DNA of 64,000 nucleotides. Source: Leptolyngbya sp. 'hensonii'. GTDB lineage: Bacteria > Cyanobacteriota > Cyanobacteriia > GCF-001939115. The position numbers and the translations under genes were made by a program. Where the stretch lies: assembly GCF_001939115.1 (NCBI RefSeq), contig NZ_MQTZ01000046.1, positions 89,960 to 153,959 on the forward strand, read 5' to 3'. This document shows, piece after piece, positions 45,661 to 54,484 of this stretch (the stretch's first letter is position 1; each line of letters begins with the position of its first letter). The notes beneath the pieces were generated by a model that saw only the letters and a list, made by a program, of their open reading frames with translations, was not told the DNA's origin and did no database searches.

Positions 45661-46980
45661 ATGAAACCAGTCCGTCTCTTGCTGACCTGTTTGCTCGCTA
45701 TAGTTGCTGTTCTCTGGTTTGCTCCATCAGCCTGGGCATTCTGTGGCTTCTATGTCTCTAAAGCAGATACCAAGCTATACAACCAGGCTTCACAGGTGAT
45801 CATTGCTCGGGATGGCAAGCGTACGCTGCTGACCATGGCCAACGATTACCAGGGAGAGGTGAAAGACTTTGCGATCGTCGTGCCTGTCCCTGTCCTCCTG
45901 CAGAAAGAGCAAATCCACATTGGCGATCCAAAGATTATTGAGCGCCTCGATGCCTTCAGTGCCCCCCGCCTGGTGGAATACTTTGACCCCAACCCCTGTA
46001 CTCCACCGATGCTCTATAATGGCGCTCCAGTTCCCTCATCTCTGCCTGCAGAATCTGCCAAGGATCGGCAACAGCGGAATGAGAATACTCTGGGCGTCAC
46101 GATTGAAGCTCGCTACACCGTAGGGGAGTACGATATTTTGATCCTGGGGGCTAAAGAGTCAGATGGGCTGGAAACCTGGTTAAGGCAGAATGGCTACCGC
46201 ATCCCGGATGGGGCCAGTCGGTTATTGCAGCCTTATATCCGGCAAAAGATGAAGTTTTTCGTGGCTAAGGTCAATCTGGGTGAATTTGAGAAAACAGGCT
46301 TCCAATCCCTGCGCCCTCTACAAATGGCCTATGAATCTCCTAAATTCATGCTGCCGATCCGACTGGGGATGGTCAATGCTCAGGCAGAACAGGATCTGAT
46401 CGCCTACGTTCTTTCCCCAAAAGGCCAAACCGAAGTCACCAACTATCGCACCGTAAAAATTCCTTCAGACTCAGAAATCCCCCTGTATGTCAAGGATGAA
46501 TTTGGGGACTTCTACAAGTCGATGTTTAAGACCGCTTACAATCGGGAGGCAAAGAAAGTAGCCTTCATGGAATACACCTGGGATATGGCCAGTTGCGACC
46601 CTTGTTCTGCAGAACCGTTGACCCAGGAAGAATTACGGAAAGCAGGGGTTTTCTGGCTCAACCCCAACACCTACAACCCTGTTTTCATCACCCGGTTGCA
46701 TGTTCGCTATACCCGAGATAAATTTCCAGAGGATTTAATGTTCCAGGAAACCTCGAATCGAGAGTTTTTCCAGGGACGCTACGTTTTGCGCCACCCATTC
46801 ACCGGGGAGATGAACTGCCCAGCCGGTCGAGAGTATCAACGAGCGCTGGTAAAACGATCGGAAGAGCAGGTTCAAACCCTGGCCCGGTTGACAGGCTGGA
46901 ATGTGTCTGAAATCCGTAAAAAGGCAAAACTGGAACCGGAAAAGTCGGTTCCCTGGTGGCGAAATGTGTGGCCGCAATAA
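45661..46980 (+). CDS. DUF2330 exported protein
   Basis: A 439-aa protein with a signal peptide (about 1-26, ending SAWAFCG) and the DUF2330 domain over most of its length: FCGFYVSKADTKLYNQASQVIIARDGKRTLLTMANDYQGEV (motif CGFYV at residue 28) and FAIVVPVP. Cysteines occur in NPCTPP and ASCDPCS. AGAGGAG lies just before the ATG. It is probably periplasmic or lumenal, anchored or interacting with the preceding RnfD-like protein. DUF2330 has no known activity. Confidence 0.8.
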   Translation: MKPVRLLLTCLLAIVAVLWFAPSAWAFCGFYVSKADTKLYNQASQVIIARDGKRTLLTMANDYQGEVKDFAIVVPVPVLLQKEQIHIGDPKIIERLDAFSAPRLVEYFDPNPCTPPMLYNGAPVPSSLPAESAKDRQQRNENTLGVTIEARYTVGEYDILILGAKESDGLETWLRQNGYRIPDGASRLLQPYIRQKMKFFVAKVNLGEFEKTGFQSLRPLQMAYESPKFMLPIRLGMVNAQAEQDLIAYVLSPKGQTEVTNYRTVKIPSDSEIPLYVKDEFGDFYKSMFKTAYNREAKKVAFMEYTWDMASCDPCSAEPLTQEELRKAGVFWLNPNTYNPVFITRLHVRYTRDKFPEDLMFQETSNREFFQGRYVLRHPFTGEMNCPAGREYQRALVKRSEEQVQTLARLTGWNVSEIRKKAKLEPEKSVPWWRNVWPQ

Positions 46981-47000
46981 ATCTTTATAGTTGCCTCTAT

Positions 47001-47045
47001 CGACAGTAGAAGCCATCCGGTTCCAGAGAGGTGCTTCTATTGTCG
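47001..47045 (+). terminator. Hairpin after the DUF2330 gene
   Basis: CGACAGTAGAAGC (47001-47013) pairs with GCTTCTATTGTCG (47033-47045) over 13 bp with one G-U pair and a 19-base loop, 21 bp after the stop. No U-tract follows, so it may be a 3'-end stabiliser rather than a classical terminator. Confidence 0.5.
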
Positions 47046-47169
47046 GTATTGCTACGCACTCGTAATTTTACAGTTTTCAGAATCCCTGATTTTCCCGCTT
47101 GCTCTTTTCAGGTTCGTTAGGACACTCTGTGAATAATGGTTCAGCCAGTTCTGATCTGAGTAGTGACCT

Positions 47170-47796
47170 ATGAACCCACAACCTGATGCTGTCAGCAACT
47201 ACCGAGGAATAGCCAGCGACTCCCCCTTATCGGAAGATAATCCCCCTGCAGCCCAGTGGCGGGAACTGGAGCCCTCCACGCCTGCTTCCCCTGATCTAGA
47301 GGCTGACAGTCCAAGTGAGCTGACTGGTTACGCTTCAACCGTCGAAATTGATGTCAGTGCTGAGGACCTGAGTGCCCTTGATCCCCAGGCTCGTTCATCA
47401 GTGCAGCTCAACTATATCCAGGGGGTTGTTCAGGGGCAGCATGCCTACCTAATCACCAACCTGCTTGATGGAGAATCCCAAACCCTGCTGCAGCCTCAGA
47501 TGGTTTGGACCATGGGACGAAATCGTCAAGTTGCCTTACCCTTGCCCGATAAAGGGCTCTCCCGGCGACATGCTGCCATTCAGTATGTGCGACGGCAGGG
47601 ATTTTACCTGATTGATCTGGATAGCATGAATGGATGTTACATCAATAGCATTCGAATTAAGCGGGCCCATCCCCTGAGCGATGGCGATCAGATTCAACTG
47701 GGCCATACGACTTTCACCTTTTTTATTAGCCGTCGCTACAAAAATCTGGACCCGATCCCAACCGACGAGCTTACCCAACTGCAAGGATTTGGATAA
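47170..47796 (+). CDS. FHA-domain protein
   Basis: The first 85 residues are acidic and low in complexity. The rest is a forkhead-associated domain that binds phosphothreonine peptides: WTMGRNRQVALPLPDKGLSRRHAAIQY (with GR and SRRH core residues), then DLDSMNGCYINSIRI (the usual N-G loop) and HPLSDGDQIQLGHTTFTFF. It is 208 aa, with no kinase nearby. It likely acts as a phospho-reader partner of a Ser/Thr kinase encoded elsewhere. Confidence 0.88.
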   Translation: MNPQPDAVSNYRGIASDSPLSEDNPPAAQWRELEPSTPASPDLEADSPSELTGYASTVEIDVSAEDLSALDPQARSSVQLNYIQGVVQGQHAYLITNLLDGESQTLLQPQMVWTMGRNRQVALPLPDKGLSRRHAAIQYVRRQGFYLIDLDSMNGCYINSIRIKRAHPLSDGDQIQLGHTTFTFFISRRYKNLDPIPTDELTQLQGFG

Positions 47797-48127
47797 GCCC
47801 ATGCGCCCATTCTGACAACGCATCTTGAGGATGCGGCTTTTGAATTAAATCAGGTTTTCTTCTCCCCTTAATCAGAACGAAGAAAGTTAGACTTGAAAGT
47901 AAATTCGATAATAAATCACTTTCACCCATTCTGAATTTAGGCAGGTATTCCATGCTACATCCATAGGCATGTTGGCCTTCCTGTGACCAGTTTGGATAAG
48001 GGATTCTGATTCACATCAGACCTTCGATCCTAAAAGTTAGTTAAATCTCTGAGTGGTCAGCTCTCCCTAAGGAGATGATCTAGAGAGCGATCCTTTCACC
48101 CTTACACATGAGAGCGACAGGTCGAAT
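47797..48127. other. Gap after the FHA gene
   Basis: This 331-bp gap begins with a terminator hairpin (47819-47840). The rest is AT-rich and leads into the small gene at 48128. A weak AGG lies 7 bases before its ATG; promoter hexamers were not clear. Confidence 0.4.
47819..47840 (+). terminator. Rho-independent terminator after the FHA gene
   Basis: CGCATC (47819-47824) pairs with GATGCG (47830-47835) around a 5-base loop and is followed by GCTTTT. It lies 23 bp after the FHA stop codon. Confidence 0.65.
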
Positions 48128-48283
48128 ATGAAAATAGATGAGCAGAAACTGGATACTAATCCCCAAATTAAATCCTCAGTGGTTACAGAAGCGCTGACCC
48201 GTACAGATTTTAATTTTGAACTCTGGGCCAAGCAGGTTAAGCCACAGATGATTGCTGCTCTGCAGCGGAGATCGACACACTAA
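48128..48283 (+). CDS. Small protein of 51 residues, unknown function
   Basis: The frame runs from ATG 48128 to TAA 48283. The first 26 residues are polar (MKIDEQKLDTNPQIKSSV). The second half, FNFELWAKQVKPQMIAALQRR, is a clear amphipathic helix with Trp and a basic end. I recall short cyanobacterial proteins with a similar xFxLWAxxVxPQMIAALxRR block, which supports a real gene. A strong terminator follows 40 bp downstream (48323-48353), as expected of a short monocistronic gene. The ribosome site is weak. No function is known. Confidence 0.6.
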   Translation: MKIDEQKLDTNPQIKSSVVTEALTRTDFNFELWAKQVKPQMIAALQRRSTH

Positions 48284-48322
48284 GATCCACAGCCAGCAAG
48301 CCAGGTTAGTCATGGGTCCATC

Positions 48323-48357
48323 AAATCCCCTCCTTTTGGATGTCAGGGGATTTTTTG
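48323..48357 (+). terminator. Rho-independent terminator after the small gene
   Basis: AAATCCCCT (48323-48331) pairs with AGGGGATTT (48345-48353), with a 13-base loop, followed by TTTTTTG on the plus strand. It stands between the 51-residue gene and dtd. Confidence 0.8.
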
Positions 48358-48420
48358 TTGCCCCAGCTATCCCAAAGGTTCTCCTGAGCCTTATTTCTCG
48401 GTTTTCCTCAGGATCGCTGT

Positions 48421-48891
48421 ATGCGCGTTGTCATTCAACGAGTCAAATCCTCATCGGTTGAGGTGAATGGGCAGATCATTGGCAGGATCGGAACCGGCCT
48501 TAATCTCTTAGTCGGCATTGCCCGCACAGACACAGAGACAGAACTGGACTGGATGGCTCGGAAATGTCTGGAGTTGCGCCTATTTCCCAACGGAGAAATC
48601 GGACGCTTCGACCAATCCGTGCTGGAAAAGGGGGGTGAGTTACTGGTAGTCAGTCAATTCACCCTATATGGAGATTGCCGCAAAGGTCGTCGCCCTTCTT
48701 TTGATCAGGCCGCTGCACCAGACAAGGCAGAACACCTGTATGAGTTGTTTGTGGCCAAGCTGCGCCAGAGTGGACTGAGGGTTGAAACAGGTCAGTTTGG
48801 AGCCATGATGCAAGTCACGATCGACAATGATGGGCCAGTCACCCTCCTTCTGGAGCGGGAGGCCTCTGACCCAGAGAACAGGAAATCCTGA
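48421..48891 (+). CDS. dtd: D-aminoacyl-tRNA deacylase
   Basis: This enzyme removes D-amino acids (and glycine mischarged on tRNA-Ala) from tRNA. The 156-aa protein has [17 protein letters not shown], the catalytic segment [17 protein letters not shown], and the cross-subunit Gly-cisPro motif GPVTLLLE. Complete, normal length. It stands between a terminator and the ABC importer. Confidence 0.95.
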   Translation: MRVVIQRVKSSSVEVNGQIIGRIGTGLNLLVGIARTDTETELDWMARKCLELRLFPNGEIGRFDQSVLEKGGELLVVSQFTLYGDCRKGRRPSFDQAAAPDKAEHLYELFVAKLRQSGLRVETGQFGAMMQVTIDNDGPVTLLLEREASDPENRKS

Positions 48892-48928
48892 TCCCACCCT
48901 TCAAATTCAGGCCCCAAAGTTCTGAGAT

Positions 48929-48961
48929 TATATTAAGCGGAGAATTTCATTCTCTGAGAAT
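48929..48961 (+). promoter_or_regulatory. Putative promoter and overlapping operator before phnD
   Basis: A TATATT hexamer (48929-48934) is followed by three alternating half-sites: GAGAAT (48940-48945), ATTCTC (48949-48954) and GAGAAT (48956-48961). They form two overlapping inverted repeats (spacers 3 and 1). The site ends 32 bp before the phnD ATG, and a repressor bound there would block transcription. No good -35 hexamer was seen. Confidence 0.4.
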
Positions 48962-48993
48962 CTTAGACCAATATCAGGATACCGATCGCCACG

Positions 48994-49917
48994 ATGAACA
49001 AACGAACTTTTCTGGCCGGACTGCTGACTTCCATCGTCTTTTCCTTAGGTGCCTGTAGCTCGGAACCGAGTGCCACCAATCCTTCACCTACCAGTGGTAA
49101 GGGCACTCCCCTGGCTGTGGGTGCAATTCCCGATCAGGATCCAGAGAAATTGCAACGGCTCTATAGCAAGCTTGCAAAATACCTGGAAGCGGAACTAGGA
49201 GTGCCGGTGACCTATAAACCTGTGACCGACTACACGGCTGCTGTGACAGCCTTCAAGGTTGGAGATCTGGATCTAGTGTGGTTTGGGGGCTTGACCGGGG
49301 TGCAAGCCCGGTTACAGGTGCCTGGGGCTGAGGCGATCGCCCAACGGGATATCGATGCCCAGTTTCACAGCGTCTTCATTGCCCACAAAAAAACCGGCAT
49401 TGCCCCGATTCAGGATATTAAGGATCTGACGGTTTTAAAAGGGCGCACCATTACGTTTGGGAGCGAATCTTCGACCTCAGGCCGCCTGATGCCCCAGTTT
49501 TTTCTGCAACAGGCAGGGTTAAAGCTGTCAGATTTCAAGGGCCAGGTGGGGTTCTCCAAGTCCCACGACGCGACCCTGAAACTGGTGGAGGCGGGTACCT
49601 ATGAAATCGGCGCGATGAATGAGCAGGTCTGGCTCAGTCGCTTAAAAGAAGGGACGATCGACCAGAGCAAAGTCCAGATTATTTGGCGCACCCCCGCCTA
49701 TTATGATTACCACTGGGTGATTAATCCAGCGGTAAAAGAACGGTACGGGGCAGATTTCCCCCAGAAAGTTCAGACGGCCCTGCAAAAGCTGAATCCTGAC
49801 GTGCCAGAACAAAAAGAGTTGCTGGAGCTGTTTGGGGCCAAAAAGTTTATTCCCACCGAAAACACCAACTATGCCCAAATTGAAAAAATTGGTCGGGAAA
49901 TCGGCAAAATCAAATAA
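48994..49917 (+). CDS. phnD: Phosphonate-type ABC transporter, substrate-binding lipoprotein
   Basis: The protein begins with a lipoprotein signal (VFSLGACSS, Cys21) and is anchored in the periplasm. The PhnD fold follows: AVGAIPDQDPEKLQRLYSKL, VTDYTAAVTAFKVGDLDLVWFGGLTG, and FGSESSTSGRLMPQFF. The last motifs are highly similar, as I recall them, to the subgroup named putative selenate-binding protein, so the substrate may be selenate, phosphite or phosphonate; sequence reading cannot decide. It heads a three-gene operon with phnC and phnE. The symbol marks the family, not the proven substrate. Confidence 0.85.
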   Translation: MNKRTFLAGLLTSIVFSLGACSSEPSATNPSPTSGKGTPLAVGAIPDQDPEKLQRLYSKLAKYLEAELGVPVTYKPVTDYTAAVTAFKVGDLDLVWFGGLTGVQARLQVPGAEAIAQRDIDAQFHSVFIAHKKTGIAPIQDIKDLTVLKGRTITFGSESSTSGRLMPQFFLQQAGLKLSDFKGQVGFSKSHDATLKLVEAGTYEIGAMNEQVWLSRLKEGTIDQSKVQIIWRTPAYYDYHWVINPAVKERYGADFPQKVQTALQKLNPDVPEQKELLELFGAKKFIPTENTNYAQIEKIGREIGKIK

Positions 49918-49922
49918 TCCCC

Positions 49923-50672
49923 ATGGTGGCACCCATTCTGGAATTGAAACAGGTTAGTCAACAATTTGGTTCCTTTCAGGCCCTGTCGGGGATTAATCTC
50001 CAGATTAATCCGGGCGATCGGGTGGCTCTGATTGGTCCCAGCGGTGCGGGCAAAAGTACCCTGATTCGGCTCCTGAACGGCACCCTGCTCCCCAGTCAGG
50101 GGGAAGTCTGGGCATTGGGACGCAACTTGAGCTCCCTCCCTCCCCGTCGCTTACGGCAGGTGCAGCAGCAGATGGGAACGATCTACCAGCAGTTTCATCT
50201 GGTGGATAATCTGGCAGTCGTTCACAATGTCAATGCGGGCCATTTAGGCCGATGGTCTTTCTGCAAGGCGCTGGCATCCCTGATCTGGCCGCTAGAGACA
50301 GAAGCAGCGGCAGCAGCCCTGGCGCGGGTCGGCATTCCTGAAAAGCTGTTTGTTCGCACCGATCGACTGTCCGGTGGGCAGCAACAGCGGGTTGCCCTGG
50401 CGCGGGTGCTAATCCAGAATCCAGCGGTGATCCTGGCGGATGAACCAATCTCTAACCTGGATCCTGAGCTGAGTCGGGAGGTGATGGACTTGCTCCGAGA
50501 GTTGAGCCAGGAGGCAGGCCGTACCCTGGTTGCCAGTTTGCATGCGGTGGAGTTTGCCTGTAGTCATTTCCAGCGGCTCATTGGTCTGCGTCAGGGTCGG
50601 GTCTGTTTTGATGTCCCCTCCGATCGGGTGTCGCCGGATATGATTGCTGATTTGTATCGGATGGAGGCGTGA
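49923..50672 (+). CDS. phnC: Phosphonate-type ABC transporter ATPase
   Basis: A 249-aa ATPase powering the importer. Walker A is GPSGAGKSTL, the signature is LSGGQQQRVALARVL, Walker B is VILADEPISNLD, with the switch His in ASLHAVEFA. It resembles PhnC. It starts 5 bp after the binding-protein gene, and the next gene follows after 63 bp. Confidence 0.92.
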   Translation: MVAPILELKQVSQQFGSFQALSGINLQINPGDRVALIGPSGAGKSTLIRLLNGTLLPSQGEVWALGRNLSSLPPRRLRQVQQQMGTIYQQFHLVDNLAVVHNVNAGHLGRWSFCKALASLIWPLETEAAAAALARVGIPEKLFVRTDRLSGGQQQRVALARVLIQNPAVILADEPISNLDPELSREVMDLLRELSQEAGRTLVASLHAVEFACSHFQRLIGLRQGRVCFDVPSDRVSPDMIADLYRMEA

Positions 50673-50699
50673 TAAATCCTGTCATAGCATTGGGTTGAA

Positions 50700-50719
50700 A
50701 GACGCGATAAATCGCGTCT
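50700..50719. repeat. Palindromic repeat inside the transporter operon
   Basis: A 20-base perfect palindrome, reading AGACGCGATA and then its exact reverse complement, lies in the phnC-phnE spacer. Similar GACGCGAT/ATCGCGTC units are dispersed in many cyanobacterial genomes. In RNA it would form a strong hairpin that could weaken phnE expression. Confidence 0.65.
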
Positions 50720-50735
50720 GTACTTTGGGTTGGGT

Positions 50736-52397
50736 ATGGCGTATTGGATGCGGTCTCCTCTGATGGTCTGGGGTCTGGGTACCCTGGGGGTGGTTATTCT
50801 TTGCCTGGGCTATGCCGGTGTTTTCCAGGGCGAAATTATCAATCCTGGGGGTTGGGGGCAAGTCTGGCAATTCATCGCTGCTAGCGCTCAACCTGATCTC
50901 AGTCCTGAACTGCTGCGAGTAACCGGGAAGGCAACCCTGGTTACCCTGTCCTATGCAGTCTGTGGCACCTTCCTGAATCTCCTCTTGGCGATCGGTGGGG
51001 GCCTCCTCTCTTCTGAGGTCTGGTGGCTGTCTGTGTTTCCCGATCGCAGCAGGGGTCGTCCCCCTGCCCTCTGGCTGGGCGTACGGGCCTTGCTGGCAAT
51101 TCCCCGCGCCATCCATGAACTGGTGTGGGGATTGTTCTTTGTCAATATCTGGGGATTGGACCCTCTGGGAGCCATTCTGGCGATCGGGATTCCGTTTGGG
51201 GCGATTACGGCGAAGGTGTTTGCAGATATTCTTGATGAAACACCCCGCCAGGCCCTGACGGTTTTGCTCAACAGTGGGGTAGCTGCACCATCGGCTTTTG
51301 CCTACAGCCTGATTCCCCAGGCGTTCTTAAACCTGCTGTCCTACACCTTTTATCGGTTCGAATGTTCGATCCGGTCTGCTGCGGTGCTGGGGATTATCGG
51401 CGCAGGGGGCCTGGGTTACGAAATCCTGCTCAGTCTACAATCTCTTCAGTATCGCCAACTCTGGACACTGATTGATGCCCTAATTATTCTGAATGGGCTG
51501 GTTGACTTTGGCAGTGCCTGGTTGCGTCAACAGTTGGGCTGTCCCAACCGGATGGACTTGACCGTTCATGCCCCCAACCGAACAGTGGGGGAAACCCGAT
51601 CGCCCTATCTGCTGCTCCCGGTGCTCCTACTGGTCCCTATTTGCTTCTGGTATCTCCATCCTAACGTCGCCCATCTCTGGGCTCCCCGAACTGGGAAATT
51701 GCTGACCCAGATCGTGCAGGCATCTCTGCCCCCTGATTTCAGTCTGGTGCCCCAACTCCTCCCCCTGTCCCTGCAAACTCTGGCAATGTCTGTACCTGCG
51801 ATCGCCGTGGCTGCCTTGGGGGGACTGATCCTGGCGTTTCCGGCAGCGCACAACCTATTTCTGCCGGGGGGGATCCTCCATCGCAGCCGATCGGGGATCG
51901 GGGGGCGATCGGGAGCCTGGGGATTGCTTTTGCTGGCCCGAATGATCCTCTTGCTCTGCCGAGCCATTCCGGCTCCCATCTGGGCTCTGGTCATTCTGTT
52001 TGTATTCTTCCCTGGAATTTTACCGGGAGCCCTGGCCCTGGGCCTGCATAATTTGGGCATTCTGGGACGATTGTTAGCTGAGGTGATTGAAAATCTGGAT
52101 CAACGTCCCCTGGAAGCGCTACAGGCTCAGGGATCACCCCCTTCCCTGCTTTTTCTTTACGGAGTCCTACCCCTGACCCTACCCCGCTTCTTAGCCTATG
52201 CCCTGTACCGCTGGGAGGTCTGCATGCGTGAAACCGTGATTGTGGGAGTCGTAGGAGCAGGGGGATTGGGCCAGCTCCTGACGGAGCAATTGAGCAGCTT
52301 CGACTATCGCGGTGTCGTGACCACCCTGGGCTGTCTGGTCCTCCTAACTTTTAGTGTGGATTGGTTTAGTGGGATGATGCGCCGATCGCTACGTTGA
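50736..52397 (+). CDS. phnE: Phosphonate-type ABC transporter permease, fused double domain
   Basis: This 553-aa protein has two PhnE-like permease halves in one chain. Each half ends in an EAA-type loop: AVLGIIGAGGLGYEI near residue 230 and VIVGVVGAGGLGQLL near residue 510. Each half has about 6 transmembrane segments. Most bacteria use one PhnE as a homodimer, or two genes; here both halves are fused. ATG 50736 is chosen; a TTG 6 bases upstream is possible. The gene ends 9 bases into the convergent HD-domain gene. Confidence 0.9.
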   Translation: MAYWMRSPLMVWGLGTLGVVILCLGYAGVFQGEIINPGGWGQVWQFIAASAQPDLSPELLRVTGKATLVTLSYAVCGTFLNLLLAIGGGLLSSEVWWLSVFPDRSRGRPPALWLGVRALLAIPRAIHELVWGLFFVNIWGLDPLGAILAIGIPFGAITAKVFADILDETPRQALTVLLNSGVAAPSAFAYSLIPQAFLNLLSYTFYRFECSIRSAAVLGIIGAGGLGYEILLSLQSLQYRQLWTLIDALIILNGLVDFGSAWLRQQLGCPNRMDLTVHAPNRTVGETRSPYLLLPVLLLVPICFWYLHPNVAHLWAPRTGKLLTQIVQASLPPDFSLVPQLLPLSLQTLAMSVPAIAVAALGGLILAFPAAHNLFLPGGILHRSRSGIGGRSGAWGLLLLARMILLLCRAIPAPIWALVILFVFFPGILPGALALGLHNLGILGRLLAEVIENLDQRPLEALQAQGSPPSLLFLYGVLPLTLPRFLAYALYRWEVCMRETVIVGVVGAGGLGQLLTEQLSSFDYRGVVTTLGCLVLLTFSVDWFSGMMRRSLR

Positions 52398-53933
52398 GGA
52401 GACGCGAATTTCCTTTTTAGCCTGCCTGAGGCTCTCCTGACGACTCTCAAACAGGTTGATCATGGCATCTGTAATCGCCTCAATAATGATCGGATCACAT
52501 TTGGCCAGAAACTCCTCGGCACTGCGTTTTTTGGTCGTCAAAATACTTTCAGTGCTACATTTCTCCTTCACCTGGGTATCCTCAGCCATTTTGCTCTGTT
52601 TGAAAAATTCCTTAGCCGCTGGCAGCAGGGTTTTCACCTGATCAAAACCAATCAGCTTGACGATAAAGGTCGCTACGGGGGATTTCTTGGTATCGTAGGA
52701 CGAGTCTTGACTGCGCCCCTTATCCAGCAACATAAACACTTCCCTTTCAATAGCCCCCTCAGGCAGGTAAGAATTATCCAGCAGTGGCAAATAGGATTTG
52801 AGCTGCTGGGCAACTGGCTTGGGAGAATTCCCCGCCTCAGGTTCTATGCCTTCAAAGTCTTGCTCATCAGCAGGCAACTCGCCCATCACGATCGACAGCG
52901 GGATTTCATCCCCAATCCAGAGGGAAAGAGCTTCCAGAACCGCGATCGACAGCAGTTTGCTCCCCAGGTAGAGCTTGGCCACATCCAGATTCTTACCCGT
53001 CTTGCGAATCAGATCGTGATACTGTTCATCACTGGGTTCACCCCTGAATTGCTGGAAGACTAACTCAGGTTTGAGAAAATTCATGAACCCTTCCATTTTC
53101 TGGATTGAGGTCCGATAGCCTTTGACCGTGTAAGCATTGATTTTGAGCAGTTCATGGTTGGTTTCAGGAATGAGATTCCAGGTGTTACCCAAAAACGCAT
53201 CTGACTCTTCAAAGGCAAAGTTTTCCACATCCCGATTGGCTAACCGAATCGCTCGCCGGACATATTCCATCATGTCTGACTCCGTCCATCCCAACTGATA
53301 CCGGGTGTTGGTCTCTTGGACTCGCAGGTAGAGAGCCTCTGCCGCTGTCAAGCCAGAAGGCAACTGGCTGCGGAAAGGAATGGTAGCTTCAACACAAATC
53401 ACAATTTGAGCAATCTGACTTTCCGTCAGGAAAGGTTTCAAGCATTGGGCCGCAATCACAGCGCTGAGAAATTCATTCTGGCCGATCGGGGGTTTATCCT
53501 TAGAACTCAGCTTCTGCCCAGGCACAAACCCGAAAATATCGGAAACCAGATCGAAGATGCGATCCTCTGGAAGCTCCTTTCGCTCTCGAATGGTTAACTC
53601 CTCATCGGAGATTTGCTTAATGAAATCAGCCAGATAGTAGCTCAGGTTAATGTTGATACCTTGATCCACCTGAACATAGACCAAATCATGGAAGAGGGCG
53701 GCCAAAACCTCGATCGCATCCCCATTGCTCCCTCCCACTTCAAAGATGTGTTCTGGAGTATGGAAACTACGCCACTGGCCGGTCATCGCCAGAATAATCA
53801 TGTCCGCAATCTTGACAATCTCATCCTGGTTCACCGAAGCCTGAAGCTGTTGGGTGGCGGAGATCAGGCTCTTCAGGCATTGCTCTCTTTTTCTCTGGTT
53901 TTCCCGTTGCTTTTCTTCCTGACCCAGCTCCAT
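52389..53933 (-). CDS. HD-domain protein, unknown role
   Basis: A 514-aa soluble protein. Residues about 50-100 contain FHTPEHIFEVGG and VLAALFHDLVYVQVD, the H...HD metal-binding pattern of HD phosphohydrolases. The C-terminal 250 residues are helical and not recognised. No GGDEF or EAL domain is attached, so a cyclic-dinucleotide or nucleotide phosphodiesterase role is only a guess. The ATG at 53933 has GGAGAG 6 bases upstream and is preferred over an earlier start at 54005. It ends overlapping phnE by 9 bp. Confidence 0.7.
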   Translation of the reverse strand: MELGQEEKQRENQRKREQCLKSLISATQQLQASVNQDEIVKIADMIILAMTGQWRSFHTPEHIFEVGGSNGDAIEVLAALFHDLVYVQVDQGININLSYYLADFIKQISDEELTIRERKELPEDRIFDLVSDIFGFVPGQKLSSKDKPPIGQNEFLSAVIAAQCLKPFLTESQIAQIVICVEATIPFRSQLPSGLTAAEALYLRVQETNTRYQLGWTESDMMEYVRRAIRLANRDVENFAFEESDAFLGNTWNLIPETNHELLKINAYTVKGYRTSIQKMEGFMNFLKPELVFQQFRGEPSDEQYHDLIRKTGKNLDVAKLYLGSKLLSIAVLEALSLWIGDEIPLSIVMGELPADEQDFEGIEPEAGNSPKPVAQQLKSYLPLLDNSYLPEGAIEREVFMLLDKGRSQDSSYDTKKSPVATFIVKLIGFDQVKTLLPAAKEFFKQSKMAEDTQVKEKCSTESILTTKKRSAEEFLAKCDPIIIEAITDAMINLFESRQESLRQAKKEIRVSST

Positions 53934-54484
53934 TACGAACTCTCCGCTTTTGTAAAAATTACCCGGTACACCCTTTACAGCCCTATAGCCTCTTTTCCAG
54001 ATCACTGAGTGGCAATTGTGACTTAAGCGAGAACATTATCATCTCGTTCCGGCCATCTCGAATCAACGAGAACACCCTTTATTGTGATACTTTCCCCCGC
54101 AGCCTGAAAGCACTCCATCAGGCTATAAGAATACATAATTAGCTCAGATTAGCCCAATTCTCCAATTATTTAAGATAGGTAATATCATTTCCGAGGGAGA
54201 TTGCCATGATTTTTTCAGCTCTGTAGCCAACCAGATCTTTACCCTATGAGATGGGAAAGCCTACGGAAATCAACGCCTCTTGGCAGAAGAACCTGTCTCT
54301 GAATCAGGTAATTGGTTTGGACAAGTCGGCTGGTTGAAGGAGGAACCCCGCACCCTATGCACAGCATTGGTGTCGGGAGGATGTCAGACCAGCAGATTAA
54401 ATGTAAAGATACAGAAATGTAGAGGTTAAGGGTGCGAGTATCGCATTCCCATAGCAGATTCCAGCAGGAGGTAACTCGACAGGA
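53934..54484. other. Gap between HD-domain and GNAT genes
   Basis: This 551-bp gap is a divergent intergenic region. It holds no credible gene. AGGAGG at 54466-54471 lies 13 bases before the GNAT ATG, a rather long spacing for a ribosome site. Confidence 0.35.
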
